In this document: in pieces, positions 1-12,303 of the stretch
Layout of the letters: each line of letters begins with the position of its first letter
Position numbering within the stretch: the first letter of the stretch is position 1
DNA from: Cardinalis cardinalis
Taxonomy: Eukaryota > Chordata > Aves > Passeriformes > Cardinalidae
DNA length: 64,000 nt
Direction: 5' to 3'
Assembly: GCA_014549065.1 (NCBI GenBank)
Contig: JACDOX010000009.1
Location: forward strand, 2,529,310 to 2,593,309
Notes under the pieces: model-generated
What the model saw: the letters and a program-made list of their open reading frames with translations, nothing else
Databases searched by the model: none
Told to the model about the DNA's origin: nothing
Translations under genes and position numbers: made by a program

Positions 1-364
1 AGTTTCTTGCAATCACTTGTTCAATATTGGTGAAAATAATTTTTAATTCTTCGGGGACTGAAGTCTCTTAGTGTTTCTATATTAATCTTAGCAANTAATA
101 ATATTGAGGAGATTGATTACAACTTTTTCTCAGTGGGAAAAGGAGACCAAGAGATAAAAAAAGTTACCAGCTCTGATTAGATTCTGAACATTTACTGTGA
201 AAATGGACTTGCATAGCAAATCAAGTCAAAGGAAATGACATCATAGAAGGTTAATATAACCTTTTGCTGCTAGTTAATTCAAACTGGTGTTCATTGATCT
301 GGTTATCTAGCACTGCCTTTCTACTTATTTGCCTCTCTTTGAGCAGGTTTTGTGTTTTTTGCAG
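1..364 (+). other. ST8SIA6 intron (partial)
   Basis: Non-coding and AT-rich. It is the end of an intron whose donor lies outside the window. I see no further element in it. Confidence 0.7.
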
Positions 365-509
365 ATCAGAATTAGCTTCATGCTGTGATGCAGTTCACAA
401 TTTTATTGCTTCTCAAAACAACAGCCCACTGGGAAGTAACATGAGTTATGAAGTGGACAGTAAAAAGACTATTCTCATTACACAGGACATTTTTAAGATG
501 CTGCCTGTG
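365..509 (+). CDS. ST8SIA6: ST8SIA6 coding exon (stem/early catalytic region)
   Basis: The acceptor is the AG at 363-364 after a T-rich tract and the donor is GTAAGA at 510. The first base completes a split codon and 48 full codons follow, including the two cysteines of SCCDAV, the NMSYEV segment with an N-glycosylation sequon, and a final MLPV. A second AG lies 18 nt upstream (GAGCAG ending at 346), so a longer exon cannot be fully excluded. Confidence 0.88.
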
Positions 510-3500
510 GTAAGAACTGTATATTTTTCATGTTATTATAATCATAGTTTATATATTTTGGGTTAGTAATTGAGATACTGTGATTCCTCTGGAAGAGACC
601 CATCAGCCCCTGTATGCACTTCTTCATTCATCTTGCAAGGTGTTGTTTTGTTGGTTTTTCCCCCCCTTCCTCTGCAGTGGTAGAGGTATTTACAGGTATC
701 ATAGATCCTAGGTTGGTGGTAGAGTTTCTACAGAACACTGGCTTGGCAGCCAGTTCAGGAGCAAATACTCTGAAAATGTTTGCCTTGCTTTTATCATTCC
801 TCTTTTTAAAGGCATTTCAATCTGGAAATTTCATATTCCTCATATGCCCATGNCATTTCCAGTGCAGGCTTGGGCATGTAAGTTATGAAAGATATTTTGG
901 TGGTAAACCTGATACAGAATATCATAGAACATTATAGAGCAGAACACAGAAATTTCAGTTGGAAGGGACNCTCAATAATCACATAGTCCAACTGCCTGAT
1001 GAATTCAGGTCTGACCAAGTTAAAGCAAGTTATTAAGGACATGGTCTGAATGCCTTTTAAACACTGACACCTGGGCATATCAACCACCTCTCTAGGAAGC
1101 CTGTTCCAGCAACTGACCATCCTCTTGGTAAAGNAATGCTTCTTAATGTATAGTCTAAACTTCCCCTGGTGCAGCTTGGANCCATTCTGATGTGTCCTGT
1201 CACTGGATACAATGGAGAAGAGATCAGCACCTTCCTCTCCCCTTCCCTTCCTCACAGAGCAATGAGATTACCTGTTCTTTTCTCCAAACTACACAAGTCC
1301 AAAGCCCTCAGTGACTTTTCATAGGGCATTCCTTTCAGCCCTTTCATTAGCTTTGTTACCTGCTAGGGGAGGGTGTTTGTAGCAAGAAACACGGGTTGAG
1401 AAAAGGAATCAGATTTTGTACCTCAGGATTACAGTAGNCATGCAAGATCTTAAGACTAGACAAAGAGTTTGTATTTGGTTTCTTGAAGCTAAGGGTATAT
1501 GGAAGCCCTGTTACCCATCTCTGGCATTCTTGATTTGTGAGATNCCAGCTACCATGGGTCTAGTTCTTCCTAGCACTGCTGTGAATCAGTCTTTACTGAC
1601 TTCATTGCAATAGAGGATTGCAATTGTAATTCCAGACTTAAGCTGGGGAAATGAAAAAGTCGTATGCTTTATGTGCACATATGCATGCTAAGGTAGCCAG
1701 AATTGCCTGGCCTTTGTGTTCTCCTACTATCCTTTCAGAATTGAACAAAATATTTGAACATGTTGCTTTGTAATATATTGCCAGGCAAATATGATGTTTG
1801 CCACTTTCCCCACAGTTTTTGCCATGTTCATGACGGTGTCCCTTTTTGCTTCTCTTTGGGCAAGCTGATGAGAGAAGAAANAAAGATAATGCTTTCCATA
1901 AGCAAGTTTTAACTGACTTTTACAACTGGGTTTAATTTCTGTACTCAAAATATCCCAGCTGTTGGCCTCTGGTTAATGTCAGTGTTCCCACAGCAGAAGA
2001 TGTTGAGCAAGACGTATGAAAAGTTTCTGAAACTGGGATAACAGCCAGCTATGTTAACGTCAGCCTAAATAGCCAACTATTTGCATTAATTTTCTAGGTT
2101 GTGAACTGTGCTTGTTCTCAAGTGGATGCACTTAGCTCCTACTCAGCTTCCCCACTGCAAGACAGCAAGCTGTAACAAGAGGAGGAGCAGAGAGGGTGAA
2201 CAGCCAGGAACAGTAACGTCTTCTGTGAAGCCTCACATTCACAGAGTTAAGCCAGGGTGCATCATTATCCTTTACAGCATCTTTAGGTTTCCNTAAATTC
2301 ATTATTCTGCTCCAGTGTAATTTTGGGATGACAAAAGTGAGGAGAATTTACGAAGTTACCTTCTATTACCTGAGAAANTAAATTACTATATGACAACCCC
2401 CAGTCTGTTACAATGCAAAGGAAAATGGATAACTTTAAGCTATCTTCAGTGTAAATTAGTTCCTTAGTTCGTCAAAGTTGCAATCCACAACTAGATATTT
2501 TTAGTGTTAAGTGTATTTAAAAGGTACCCAATTTTAACAATCCAGTGTTATTCTGTCAAAGTTCTGATAGCAGAAGTAACAGTTCTCTGTCTATTGGTGC
2601 CTACTTTTGGCTCTTGGCTGTCCAGGTCTGGCAATCCTGTCTGCTAAATGGTGAATGCTTTTACTGGGATTTACCAGTTTAAACCTGCAAGAGCAAATAG
2701 ACACAAAGAAACAGTCAAAACACTTACAAAGAATTGGCTGCATCTTTTTGTTTGTTTGCAGTCATCTCCTCTNTCAGTCTATCCCTTCAAGAACTGTGCT
2801 GTGGTTGGAAACGGAGGCATTCTGAAAAATTCCAGCTGTGGAGCTGAAATCGATAGTTCTGACTTTGTGTTCAGGTAAGAGCTCCTTCATTTTCCTGAAG
2901 TGTGTCCCACATTCTGAAAACTTGGCAAGATTGGAAGTGTGCCAGTGCCAGTTTGTAGCAATGAGGAAGAATCTTGACAATTCATTATTTCTGCCTCTTT
3001 AAGGATACTTCTGCTTTGTAGTTTTCAGAATGTTGCTTTCTAATTAAAGAGCATGCTGGATGATACGTATATAGTCTGTGATTGCTAAGTCACCTTGCAG
3101 TCATGTGAAATGTGATTGTCTGAGAATCTGGCATTTCTGCTTATTTAACATCCTTTAGGAGACTGGTATTAAATGTCACATGTGTCTCTGGTTTAACAAA
3201 GTGTTTACTTAGCCATTGTTTGGCTCACCCATGTAGCTACCTAATTGCCCCAATACTTGTTTCATCTGGTACTCATTTAAAAAATTAAGCATTTATTTAA
3301 GTAGTGTTTTTAATCTCCCTGGACAGACTGGGAGAAAACCAGGCACACTCAGAGTGCAATTTTGCCCACTCTCTCAGTATGTGACTCACAGTTTGTAGTT
3401 CATGCAAAGAAGCAGAGCAACAGAGGGAAGGTTCTTTTTTCAGTAATGTCCAGTCACACAGCGTGCTGGATTTAATTTCCTTTTCTGATTTTTTCCTAAA

Positions 3501-6500
3501 ATTTGAGCTTTTAAAAAAAAGAAAAAAAAGTCTTTCCAGTTAGATAAATGTTTTAATAAAAATGGGAAGTCTCTGTACTAATATGCTAAACTTACTAGGT
3601 GACTGAATTTAAGAAAATGCTTTCTTTACATTTTATAGAAATCACTGTTTCTGTGATAGGGCAAGTTATGCTGTTGTTAGAAGACACAGTAGAAAACTTT
3701 CAGCAGAAATGCATTGTATAGGCAAGAGGAGCAATAGTTCCTAGCAGCCAGCATAGGGCGTTCATAGACTCCTGAGATTTTGACTGTGCTCCTGGNTTTT
3801 GATACGATTTATGAAAATGAGCTCTCTGTGCCCTATTTTAACCATCTGTACAGTAGATTAAATATCTTTACTAGAAGTGCTGTAAGCCTTATTTAATATT
3901 TGTAAAGTGCTTAGACATCCCTGGGAGCTGACGTGAAAGTGTCATTGCACAAGAGAGGAATTTGCAAATAGTAACTGTAAATCATTTCTGGTGCACATCT
4001 GTTTAAGCAAATGTTTCTCAATTTNAGGTGTAACCTCCCTCCAACCACAGGAAACATTAGCAAAGATGTTGGCANTAAAACAGACCTTGTGACTGTTAAT
4101 CCGAGTATCATAGCTCAGAAGTGAGTACTACTGCAAATCTGTTTCTGTGCAATGGTGTATAATTGTTTGACATGATTTAGATTTACATGNAAATCCATTT
4201 GGATGCCAGCATAAAGAGCAGTGCACGTAGATTACTTCATTAAGCCTTAGTGTCCCTGTAAAATATGTACTAGTCTAAATGGAAATCTTCTAAACCTGGC
4301 CTTTTTTGTAGCATAAAGGAGTCAGCAATACCCAGATTAACAAGATACCTTGGCTGATACTAGTCAGCAATTTGTGGCAGNGTAAAATTGGTGATTGTAA
4401 GCCCAAGCCTCTTCATTTTCCTCCATGACCCTCATGACCCCAAGCATTTAGAAGGGGATTGTAATCATAAATCAAGACAGGCTGGAAATGTGTGTTTGGC
4501 TCTATCAGCAGCACTGTGAGCACGTGTTCTTAGGTAATGGGCTTGGAGGCTGTTCTGATGAAGGCTGTTTCCTGAATGGAGGCCNAGCTTCTCTAATCCA
4601 TTATTTCAGTCCATATGAAAGCTGCTTGCTCACACACTTTTTTCTCANCAGCGGTGGGGTTTTTTTCACCTTCTTGATGAAAAGAAAATCTAATAAGGCC
4701 AGCCTGACTAATCTGACATCTTCAGCAGGCTGGAACTGCAGCTTATCTATAAAGAGGACTGCTGTGCCATGTTATTTACTGCTTGCTAATCTCACTGTAT
4801 TTTATTGTCTGTCATAACTGTATTGTCAAAAAGACAGCATAAGGCAAAGCTTTTTTTTTTCTCTCCTTGAAAGGAAGAAGGAAAAAGTACAGTGAGTACA
4901 TAGAAATGAATAACAGGCATTTTTCTTTGATTCAGGGATAGAACTTCATTTTTTACAATGAGTACTAACTATGTTAATGCTTACCCAAACCTTTTTGACT
5001 TTAATGAAGACAAGTTATTGCTTCTCCAAAACTAGATTTAGCTCATTGATGTTAGTGGGGCTGCACAAGGATATGAGGAAGGGAAATTGTCCAATGACTC
5101 AGCATCATTGGTGACTTCTGACCTGATCCGCAATTTTTCTAAGCTTAATCAAAGTGTTCTGCCACAACTGCACTCATTTTTTAGCCAAATCAAGTCACAC
5201 TAGGGTTAATAGGAGTTACACTGAAGAAAATGTGAGATAAGCCTGTGGGAGGATTAAGTGAGAGTACAAGAGGACTTCATGATTTTAAAAGTATTTATCT
5301 AAATATTCAGNGAAAACTGTAAATGCTTTTGAAGAATCAGGAGGAAGCAGCTTGGTACCATTTAGTAGAACCAAGTTTGTTTATTCTCTCAGAAGACCTA
5401 TTCCGATGTTATTCCCTGTAATTTCTAATTCTTTATTTGCATACTGGCTTAGTCTGATGTTGTTCTTGTTNAGGTTAATCAGCTTTTGAACTGTGTTTGT
5501 CAGTGTGTAAAATGTAGGTGAGCTCTATTGAAGAAAAGCACAGCTCTTATGAGTCCTAATTAAACTGGCCTACACTTCTTATGGTGGCAGAGCTGCAGAG
5601 GAGATTGAGACACTGTTGAATTGTCCAGGTTTCTAGCTAAGGAAGAGTAGAGATTTGAATTCTGTCCTGGAGGCTCATTATTTTACAGTGAGTAAAATCA
5701 GAGAAAATTCTTGTAGCAGAGGCCAGAAATTCACCCTTCAACCNCTTTTCCTAGACATAGGCTCAGGCATTTCTTGCTTGTTTTGGCTGTGTGACTCTTG
5801 CATGCACATAGGTTCAGGGTCAAAAGGAGGGCTTGAGTCCCTCTCATTCATTTTGTTTCAGAGTCTGGTGGTAATGGCACTTTTCTGGGAAGTAGAAGCT
5901 GTAAATTTAAACCCCTTCAGCTTGAGAATCACTCCTTGCACTATTTGTGCAAGAGGTAATTCTTCCATGAATGCTTTGAATGGAAATGGCAGGGGCTGCT
6001 GTCCTCTGTTTCAAAGTTCTGCATGAAAAGAGGTTTTGAACCCACTCGAGTTGTGATGGGAAATGAAACCAATTTTTTCAGCTTCTGCTGGAGTCGTTTG
6101 TAAAATTGGACTCTGATAGCCTTTAAAAGGTGAAAATACTCTGTTCAAATAGACAACTGCCTACAAAAGAGGACTCAGTTTTTTGAGTCCCAAAAGGGGT
6201 GGAAGCTCCATATGTTTAGGTGATTCAGAAAATTCAGACCTACAGAGGACATGAGTTGAGTTACATCACTTCTCAGATAACTTGGGAATTTCGCTAGTCG
6301 GTATTTGGGAGCACAGAATTATGCAGTACTGAGAGCTAAGACTCTTTGCTCTTTGTTGGTGACTGAAAGAATCTGAGAATAAATCCTTGTCATTTGTGAA
6401 GTTAAAGCTCTAAGTCTTTACAGATCTCCATGTGTTCCTTCTGTAGTTGAAGGACATAAAGAGGGATGCCTATATTTTTAGCTATTTTAAAAGTACATCC

Positions 6501-7490
6501 TACACTTGAGCACACAGTAATCTTTAACACTCCAAGACTGCTCACATGCATGCTTGGATTTCCGCACAGGGCAGACACAGAGATTTTGAAGAGAGATTTT
6601 TGTATAGCTGTTGATGTAAGAAACACGTTTCACAAAACACATATGGTATATATTGTAGTGCATGTATTTTTAAACAGAGAAAGTATGAGNTCAGTATTTT
6701 TTTGCATTCTTGCAAATTTCTTGAATTGATCAATTCTGTAAACACGTCCTAGTCTCATTAGCAGTGAATTTGGTCTGCTTCAGTATCTCCTGTGTTGCCA
6801 GCTCAATCCTATGTAGTGTGTTCTTATTATACAAGAGATTTGTCAGATTTTCATAGCTGCACATATGACGGCATTTAATAGGGTGATATAAATTTGCAGT
6901 GTAGACAGGCTGAACTGTGGCAGCAGAGTTCATAACTTCTTTGCAAGTGCAGTTGTGCTGTTCTGGTCTGTAGTGTTTGTACCAATACTACATTCCATTC
7001 CTAAAATGTTGTACTTTGCAGATACAACAAGCTAAATGAAAAGAAGACAGAATTTCTGGAAAACATTGCGGTCTATGGAGATGCTTTTCTTTTACTGCCA
7101 GCATTTTCCTTCAGAAGCAACACAGCCACTTCTTTTAAAGTATACCACACTCTGAAAGAGTCCAAAGCAGCCCAAAGGGCAATATTTTTTCACCCCACTT
7201 ACCTGAAAAGTCTTGCCCAGTTCTGGAGAACTAAGGGTGTGAAGGCCTACCGGTTNTCATCTGGTTTTATGATCACTAGTGCTGCCCTTGAGCTGTGTGA
7301 GAATGTGAAGCTCTATGGCTTCTGGCCTTTCTCAAAATCCACAGAGAAGATGCCAATCAGCCACCACTATTATGACAACCAGCTGCCTAAACCAGGTTTC
7401 CATGCAATGCCCAAAGAATACAACCAGATCCTTCAGCTTCATGGCAAAGGCATTTTGAAGTTGCAGTTTGGTAAATGTGAATCGGACTAA
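365..7490 (+). CDS. ST8SIA6: alpha-2,8-sialyltransferase 8F (ST8SIA6), 3' part of gene: four terminal coding exons
   Basis: Joined coding exons are 365-509, 2762-2874, 4028-4120 and 7022-7490 (820 nt, about 272 codons), all in consistent phase with GT-AG introns. The product is a type II Golgi membrane glycosyltransferase of family GT29 that adds alpha-2,8-linked sialic acid to sialylated glycoproteins and glycolipids, mainly O-glycans in the characterised orthologues. Seen directly: sialylmotif L around CAVVGNGGIL (exon at 2762) continuing as CNLPPTTGN (exon at 4028); sialylmotif S around the stretch ending LYGFWPF; motif III HHYYDNQ; and the motif VS His/Glu pair in HAMPKEY, all in the last exon. 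The protein ends GKCESD followed by TAA. The N-terminal membrane anchor and stem exons lie left of the window. Assignment to ST8SIA6 rather than another ST8SIA member rests on recognised family similarity and the neighbour VIM. Confidence 0.93.
920..1375 (-). mobile_element. CR1 LINE 3' fragment in ST8SIA6 intron
   Basis: The left end has the degenerate CR1 3' signature (ATCATAGAA-type words, then TTCAGTTGGAAGGGAC). Read on the minus strand the body encodes the C-terminal end of the CR1 ORF2 reverse-transcriptase protein, with the recognisable piece SCWNRLPREVVDMP and upstream GKFRLYIKKH. Truncated copies made from the 3' end are the usual form of CR1 in birds. The right boundary is approximate. 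Confidence 0.85.
2762..2874 (+). CDS. ST8SIA6: ST8SIA6 coding exon carrying the start of sialylmotif L
   Basis: The acceptor is TTTGTTTGCAG and the donor is AG/GTAAGA. It encodes 37 codons plus two bases, with the CMP-sialic-acid-binding motif CAVVGNGGIL and the DFVF segment. The split Arg codon is completed by the first base of the next exon at 4028. An N at 2773 is the third base of a CTN leucine codon and cannot change the protein. Confidence 0.93.
4028..4120 (+). CDS. ST8SIA6: ST8SIA6 coding exon, end of sialylmotif L
   Basis: The acceptor reads TTTNAG with an ambiguous base at -3, and the donor is AA/GTGAGT. It encodes CNLPPTTGNISKDVG, then KTDLVTVNPSIIAQ and a split Lys codon completed at 7022. 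The N at 4075 lies in codon ANT, so the residue after DVG is uncertain; Ser (AGT) is the family residue. Confidence 0.92.
7022..7490 (+). CDS. ST8SIA6: ST8SIA6 terminal coding exon with sialylmotifs S, III and VS
   Basis: The acceptor is TACTTTGCAG. After one base finishing the split codon there are 155 codons and a TAA. It carries YGDAF, sialylmotif S (acceptor and donor binding) ending FWPFSK, HHYYDNQ, and the motif VS catalytic His with Glu in HAMPKEYNQIL. The N at 7256 is the third base of TTN, normally a Leu position here. Confidence 0.94.
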
Positions 7491-7655
7491 AAAGGTAGGT
7501 CCCATTCTTACCACTTGAAATGTCTTTATTTCACTAATGTGCCAAGGGAAAACTTTTTTTACAATATGTGAAACTGTTCTTAGAGAGACATTTCTACCTT
7601 ACTCTCAATTAAAGCTNTATTTCCAAATAAATGAAAGATTGAATCTTTCAATAAA
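7491..7655 (+). promoter_or_regulatory. ST8SIA6 3' UTR with two AATAAA polyadenylation signals
   Basis: AATAAA occurs at 7626-7631 and 7650-7655, within 170 nt of the stop codon. A third AATAAA at 9325-9330 could serve a longer 3' UTR. Which signal is used cannot be told from sequence alone. Confidence 0.4.
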
Positions 7656-10600
7656 TATGTATCACAGAGTTGAGAAATGTTTTCCAATTGTGAATATTAN
7701 AAGGGGAGCACAGCTAAGTACAAATTATCCCATAAATCATAGTCAATCAGAAGTGTCTCCTTATCTCAGATACATGTCTCTGCCAACTTATGTTTGGTTT
7801 GGTATCAGTTCCCAGGTACCAGCCTCCTTTAAGAATTGCTTTATTTATGAGACATTGTGATCTTCAGAATGGATAAACATCTTCAGAGATGCCTAATCCT
7901 GGCCCAGCCTTTCCATGTGTACACAGAGAGCAGAGTAAGGATGAGGATTGTTCCATGAAGGGGAGGCATGCATCTCTGGCCTCGTTTTCTCTTGTGAAAG
8001 GATGGAGATTGGAGCAGTGTGTGCTCACGGCCCAGGGCTGCAGAGAAGCTTGTGGATGGCAGGGAGGGAGCTGCCATACACTACAGCAGATCTTGCTGAA
8101 CATTTTACCTTGAGGCAGCTCAGAATCTGGGAGTTACAAATATAGGATGAAGTGTCATTCCTTTTCCTCCGTTTTATCTGTCCCAACCCCTTGGACCTCT
8201 ATCTTCTATGTATTGCCTCAGAGAAATGCAGCATAGTCTGGCCTCTGACCTTGAGCCAATTTACTGTGTACACACTAGAGGTGACTCTGAAAAGATTTGT
8301 CTTCATGTTTTCAGTCTTGATTTTCCCTGTTGAAAAAGTAGGGCCAATTTGTATAAGTACTTCTTCATCTTTTAAGCTCAGAAATTCCTGAGCTCACAAT
8401 ACTGTTGTCAGAGTCTCCTTTCACAGACCTCTATTTTTCCAGGGGGTCCAAGTTAATGTAATAGTAAGTGATGTCTACAGTAGAACTGCCATTGTATACT
8501 ATATACTTTAATTGGACTGATGTAATCTCATGACTGAATTGCTCAAGTTAAACAAGAGATCATCTTGTTCAAGCCAGAAATTTCAAGCTTAAAAGCTAAG
8601 GGCACTTTTCTTCTNGCTAGGTTCTGAAATGAAAATATCCTTTTTTGATATTTAGAAAACATGTTGTCAAAGATATGTTCACACTTACTTTATCATCAGA
8701 GAATGCTAAGTTTTAAAATAGCATATTGCTAGTACCAGGAAGGCACAATTTTATTCCATTTCAAGGGTTTTTTTAAGAAATAGGAAAAAAAATGGCTTTC
8801 AGATTATTAAAACAATATAAAACCTGTGAGAAGGGATCTAGAATCCATATAATGAATCCATTCTCCTTGTCCATGGCAGGGGATTACCTGGGAGGAATTG
8901 AATTGTATATATATGCACTTTCATTTTTTGCTTGCAAAAGGTTGCAGTGTATTGGAAAGGNTAACAGATACACAATGTATTTTTTCTTAGTGGCTAAGCT
9001 GTTTATATCCTGCAGTTTCCATTGTACTTGTTATTCCAATAATACAAATCATTGGAGACATACTGTGTAATTTTAATTGTAGTAACTACATGAGATAAGA
9101 AAATGAAAGCCAACTCCTTAGAAATATTTACTCTAGAGAGAAGATAAAAGGCACAAAAATATTTAAGTATCTGTATGTGTTGATTAAATGCTGTCCATGC
9201 TTGATAGACTGAAAACCACTTGTGGCCAAATTTGCCAAATAAGCTGTAAAGAAAAAAAAAAAAAAACACAAGAAGAATAAGTTGTGCTGCCCTATTTACA
9301 CTTATATTTACAAAGAGAAAACCAAATAAATGCTTTCAGTATGAGCTACCNTTCTGCTAGTATTAGCAACTATTAGAGATAAATGAAATTCTATAATGAG
9401 TATATTTTATTGAAGATGACCTTTTCTAAAAATTCAACAATCTCCTTTCTTTTTTAATTTTCCATTTTATGTTCTTCTCCATGCTCTGTGTTCTTTCCTC
9501 TTAGTGGGTAGCTGTAGGTTCCTTACACCAGTGGGTGCCCACAGAAGGCTCAGGCAGAACCTCCNACACACATTCCTGGGACACAAAAGTTTGCTGCTGT
9601 ACATGAGAAGTGAAGGAAGCTTCTCTGCTGGGAGCACCTATATGGAGAGTATAATTGCATCCCAGTGAATAACTTTTGGCAATTTTGCTCCTAAACACCA
9701 TCCTTGCCAGTGGAATTTATTTTTGCCTTAATATCCTCTCCTGTACCTTTATGATTATGTTCAACAGACATGTACAGGTCATGGCTAAAGTCAGTGCCCA
9801 CCTATCCCAGAATGTCAAGCAGAAAATGCAGCAACAGCAAAATCTTGAAATATAATTAATAGTCTTTATTGTTTTGTATTAGATTACGAAATCATTTTTG
9901 CTATGCAGCTGAAGGAAGTCTTACTTGTTCATTGGTTTAACCTGATAAGGGCATGTCATTAGCTTCAAGTAAATGTAGGTTCAAGGAGGGGAAATGACCT
10001 AATTCATATTTAAAAATAGAAAAAAAATGTGATTAGAGAAATTGTCAGATGATAAATTAATCAGACTGGCATAAATTTGATTGCCCAGAGGCCTGGTTAA
10101 AATGCAAATTTTGTCTGCCCAGGAATCCATCAGGTTTTCTGTTTGCTAGGAAAAGACAGCAGGGCAGATGAGTATGTGTTGCTTTGACATACAAAACAGT
10201 AACTTTAAGCATCTGCTCAGAGGGGTCAGTCAACACAAAATAAAACACAGAAAGGAAGAATGAAACTGAGACTCTGGGCCTGGGGAAGAAAATAGTGCTT
10301 AATTGTCTGAGCAGAAGGACTGNTGGAGGAGGGCTTGAGCAGAGGTGTGCTGGTGGTTAGGATGTAAGAACTGCTGAACTCTCCTCTGTATATCTTACGT
10401 GGAAAGTAAAAAGTAGATGCGAGTTTTTTAACTCCAACCAAACAATTAAATGTGATCTATTTCTGACAGAGAGCAGCAGTGACTCCCTCCACTCAAGGTG
10501 GAGCTGCCAGAGCAGCATCCTCTAAAGCAAGGGGATGCCTGCTTACTTTCTCAGCAGCTAACATCAAAAAGAATCATTTTTTTCCCAAACTCTGTCAGCA

Positions 10601-12217
10601 TGTGATATTNTTTAATCTCAAAATTTGCTGCAATCCAAGTGATAAATAGTGTTACACATAACCTATTTATAAATGTAGAATGCCAACATGAGCTTAAATT
10701 CTGTTGAAATTCTTTCATGCTTGTGGTGTCCCAGTGTAGCTAGAGAAATATGAACTAACCCACAGTTCAGTTATAATTACCTTGAGNAAAATGATACCAC
10801 ATTTTAAAATAAGGACACCCCTGGATTCCTGTCAAGCAGCCAAATTGCAGACTGTTCTTGACTTGGGCAAATATTATCCAATGTGAAATTAGTAGATATT
10901 AACAGAAAGGTTTTGTGCCTTAGAACACCTGCAGTACAGCTTTTAAGCACACACTTCGCTCATGCATTCAGTNAATTAAATTTACACTATAAGAATAATG
11001 TCAGTAATGAAACAAGTGGAGATAAATTGTTTCTGGTTTAGTTAAAACCTATCAGAATAGAAAAGTATAGATTAAATCAAATGAGAATTTATGTTATATT
11101 TCAATTCAAATTAATAAGTATTTACATTTCTGGAAGGGTTTTGGTTTGGTTTTCCACAGCAGAACTATCCTGTTGAGGAAACAGAATAATTGCAATCTCT
11201 GGCAATTTCAAGATACGAGTAAGATAATATAATTTAGAACATGTCCATATTCAAATTGGCAGTGGACATGTCCTATAAGATACTTGCTAGACTTGGTTAG
11301 CTTAGGAAGCCTGAAGAGTGTGGAGCAGCTGGGATAAGTGTGAGTGGTTCTGGGGGTATCCAAATTAAAGGAGTCCTCCTTTAGAAAGAGCAGATGCTTG
11401 AGTTAGAACAGGCACAGGCATTCCAGCTTAGCCAGGGGAATTCTGAGAGCCTGGGATTCTGTATAATAGATCTCACAGACTCACAGCCTGAAATACAAAT
11501 GAAAAGCTGATGCAGAAGGTGCAATGCATAAAAAGACTAAACTATTGGCTTATTTCAAGTATAACAAGCAGTTTTTTCTACTAAAAAGGAAATACCAATA
11601 ACATATTGTATTGTTTTAATTTCAGGGTGATGATCGTAAGGAGACAATTTGTGTATATCTCAGCAGTTNGGTGTTGGATTTGATCTGATGTGATTTTGTG
11701 AGCATTAAACTGCATATAATACAGTTCTACAATAATGCTACAATAGAGAAATATTTTACCCTTGGGGAGAAAAGGGAGTGATTTTTTCACACAGTGACTG
11801 CTACATTTAAAAAATTTTGAGTGACCATTTTTAAAAATACAAAGTAACAATTATTTGAAAAATTCTGAAATTCCTTACTGCTGGTTTAATGGTAGCAAAG
11901 CACAATCTCAGGATGGTGGCAATATGTGACATTCATCATGTTTTGCTTCTAGAGGATCATTAAAATATTTTGACATAAGATCTCTGTTTTTTTTGATATC
12001 ACAGTATAGGCAATAGTCTCTGTATGGTGGCTGCATGAGTTGGCAGTGAACGTTTTCAATNAAGAACTTCATCCTGTAAATACTGGCATTTTTCTACATG
12101 AGAGAAATGATAAAAAGAGCTGTAGAGGAGTAATTAATTCTGAACCATGTAATTCTTAGTTTGTCCCAGGGTGCACAGATGAGAAAATCCCTCAGGTCAG
12201 AGGTAGTTAAGTGGTTT
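7656..12217. other. Intergenic DNA or extended 3' UTR, nothing recognised
   Basis: AT-rich with no coding signature. It includes an A15 run at 9252-9266. Overlapping short frames near 7860-8145 run on both strands and look like chance. Confidence 0.55.
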
Positions 12218-12303
12218 ATGGGCTTTCATTCTGTGGGCAGTAAGTAGTGCTGTGGATTTAATGGGCTTTCATTTTGTGAGCAATAGATGATGCTATGGAT
12301 TTA
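12218..12303. repeat. 43-bp tandem duplication, two diverged copies
   Basis: Copies at 12218-12260 and 12261-12303 both begin ATGGGCTTTCATT and end ATGGATTTA or GTGGATTTA. They differ at several scattered positions, so the duplication is not recent. Confidence 0.8.

Larger units (their letters stand above)
510..7021 (+). other. ST8SIA6 introns between the four exons
   Basis: Introns 510-2761, 2875-4027 and 4121-7021. Apart from the CR1 relic at about 920-1375 I see only AT-rich unique sequence and short A-runs such as that near 3511-3530. Short open frames here show no family signature. Confidence 0.7.
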
